NCBI GenBank assembly: GCA_964477125.1
Contig: CAYZCZ010000024.1
Span: forward strand, 1 to 12,639
DNA from: DALYDK01 sp964477125
GTDB taxonomy: Bacteria; Patescibacteriota; Saccharimonadia; Saccharimonadales; CAIOMD01
DNA length: 12,639 bases
Reading direction: 5' to 3'
Shown: positions 11,746 through 12,639 of the stretch, piece by piece
How positions within the stretch are numbered: the first letter of the stretch is position 1
Layout of the letters: the number at the start of each line of letters is the position of its first letter
The notes under the pieces: model-generated
What the model was told of the DNA's origin: nothing
What the model saw: the letters and a program-made list of their open reading frames with translations, nothing else
The model's database searches: none
Translations under genes and position numbers: made by a program

Positions 11746-12639
11746 TTATAGTGACAAACTATTAATTGTTTGTTCTGGGTTGCTAAATAAATTATCAAAA
11801 CCGTCAACCGTCTTTGTAGGAATTGTAAAATCTAAATTACTATTTTTTAACATATTCAGTTGTAGGGTTGCCCGGCTATTGCTCTGAGAAATGTCAAAAC
11901 TTAGCTGAACCAATTGCTTACTACTGTTAACCCAAACATAAAAGTTTTCAATTTTCATATTCTCGCTAGAAGAAATGCCATTAGTTGAATTTTTCGTACT
12001 TTCATTGCACTTTGGATCAATATTTGCAAGCTTGTCATTAACTAAACTACTATTTTCTAATTGCTTTGCAAATTGATCTGCTTTGTTGTCATCTATTGTT
12101 ATTAAATATTTACTTGCTTTTTTATCTTCAATTTTATCGGAACCAACCTTTTCAGCATTGATAAATTCATTACTAGTATATGTTTTCAATAATTCGTTCT
12201 TAAATTCATTAGTTTTTGCTAGGTCTAATAAGCCCTGCAAGCATTTCAATTGGTCAGTGTCTTCAGACTTAGCGCCAGACCCACTCAAGTCTTTATCCTG
12301 TATTTTTACCCAGCTATTTGATGCTTTACTGTTGCTAGTACCAACGACTTGATTCAATAATTGGTCAAGGCCATTGATTTTGATGTAGGTCGTTTTATCT
12401 TTAGAACTATATATAGCAGACCCCTCAACGTTAAAAACACTGTATTTCAAACCAAAATCTGCTCTAGTTATATCGTTCTTTATACCGGCGGTTGTATTTA
12501 ACTCGGCCATCTGTCCGTCTGATTGTATAGTAAGCTTAGCTTTAACTGCATTATAATACTCCGCACTAAATACATTTGCGACAGAACGCTTAACCACATT
12601 ATTGGGTTTATTTGGTAAATAAATTCCGGCATATGCCGA
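11746..12639 (-). CDS. unidentified protein, C-terminal 297 residues (gene cut by window edge)
   Basis: The reading frame is open from the right edge to the TAA at 11746, so the N-terminus is missing. A GTG at 12597 could be taken as a start, but the frame continues upstream through SAYAGIYLPNKPNNV with no stop and no ribosome binding site before the GTG, so the gene almost certainly begins outside the window. The visible part is polar, rich in Ser, Asn and Lys, has two Cys (in LKCLQG and DPKCNES) and no membrane segment. It consists of short amphipathic strands such as GSAIYSSKDKTTYIKI and ENFYVWVNSSKQLVQLSFDI. This alternation resembles extracytoplasmic LolA/LppX-type lipid-binding folds, in which a lipoprotein or membrane anchor would precede. 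That is a guess; I do not recognise the family. Confidence 0.75.
   Translation of the reverse strand, partial: SAYAGIYLPNKPNNVVKRSVANVFSAEYYNAVKAKLTIQSDGQMAELNTTAGIKNDITRADFGLKYSVFNVEGSAIYSSKDKTTYIKINGLDQLLNQVVGTSNSKASNSWVKIQDKDLSGSGAKSEDTDQLKCLQGLLDLAKTNEFKNELLKTYTSNEFINAEKVGSDKIEDKKASKYLITIDDNKADQFAKQLENSSLVNDKLANIDPKCNESTKNSTNGISSSENMKIENFYVWVNSSKQLVQLSFDISQSNSRATLQLNMLKNSNLDFTIPTKTVDGFDNLFSNPEQTINSLSL

Noticed and set aside
12595..12597. GTG at 12597 as the true start of the rightmost gene.
   Set aside because: The frame stays open to the window edge, and no ribosome binding site precedes the GTG.
1..12639. CRISPR arrays, insertion sequences, tRNA or rRNA genes.
   Set aside because: No regularly spaced repeats, transposase-like frames, terminal inverted repeats or tRNA-like cloverleaf were seen by eye on either strand.

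Overview
The window is a piece of low-GC bacterial chromosome, most likely from the Candidate Phyla Radiation and probably a Candidatus Saccharibacteria (TM7) genome. Three things suggest this: the L2, L16, S5 and S14 sequences have a Saccharibacteria-like character, uL30 (rpmD) is not seen between S5 and L15, and the gene spacing is very compact. All genes read cleanly with UGA not used as a sense codon, which argues against the UGA=Gly lineages (SR1/Gracilibacteria). The taxonomic call rests on recognition and was not tested by a search.

Layout. Positions 1-523: a plus-strand gene for a small RRM-type RNA-binding protein, with a structured leader and a strong terminator. Positions 540-8999 (minus strand): one long fused S10-spc ribosomal protein operon, transcribed right to left in the order rplC-rplD-rplW-rplB-rpsS-rplV-rpsC-rplP-rpmC-rpsQ-rplN-rplX-rplE-rpsN-rpsH-rplF-rplR-rpsE-rplO. 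rpsJ is missing from its head, rpmD is not seen inside it, and secY-adk-map are missing from its tail. The last gene faces the RRM gene across a shared terminator. A run of 100 N (1099-1198) interrupts rpsE. The frame on its two sides shows that 100 is a placeholder length and that the real S5 C-terminus is the 30-residue tail abutting rplO.

Positions 9000-9200 hold the operon's control region: a perfect TTGACA/TATAAT promoter with an 18-nt spacer, then a leader of about 158 nt that can fold into several hairpins and a possible pseudoknot. Positions 9209-10010 carry two divergent small membrane-protein genes, one with an apparently leaderless start and one resembling an actinobacterial membrane family (DUF7144). 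Positions 10063-11646 (minus) encode CTP synthase (pyrG), which converges on the DUF7144-like gene across a perfect 12-bp hairpin. Positions 11746-12639 (minus) hold the C-terminal 297 residues of an unidentified protein that runs off the right edge.

Most of the window is housekeeping: translation (19 ribosomal proteins) and pyrimidine nucleotide synthesis (UTP to CTP). I found no mobile element, CRISPR array, tRNA or rRNA, and no convincing undescribed multi-gene system. The parts most worth a second look are the rplC leader, the unusual operon boundaries, the S5 assembly gap, the DUF7144-like gene and the truncated protein at the right edge.
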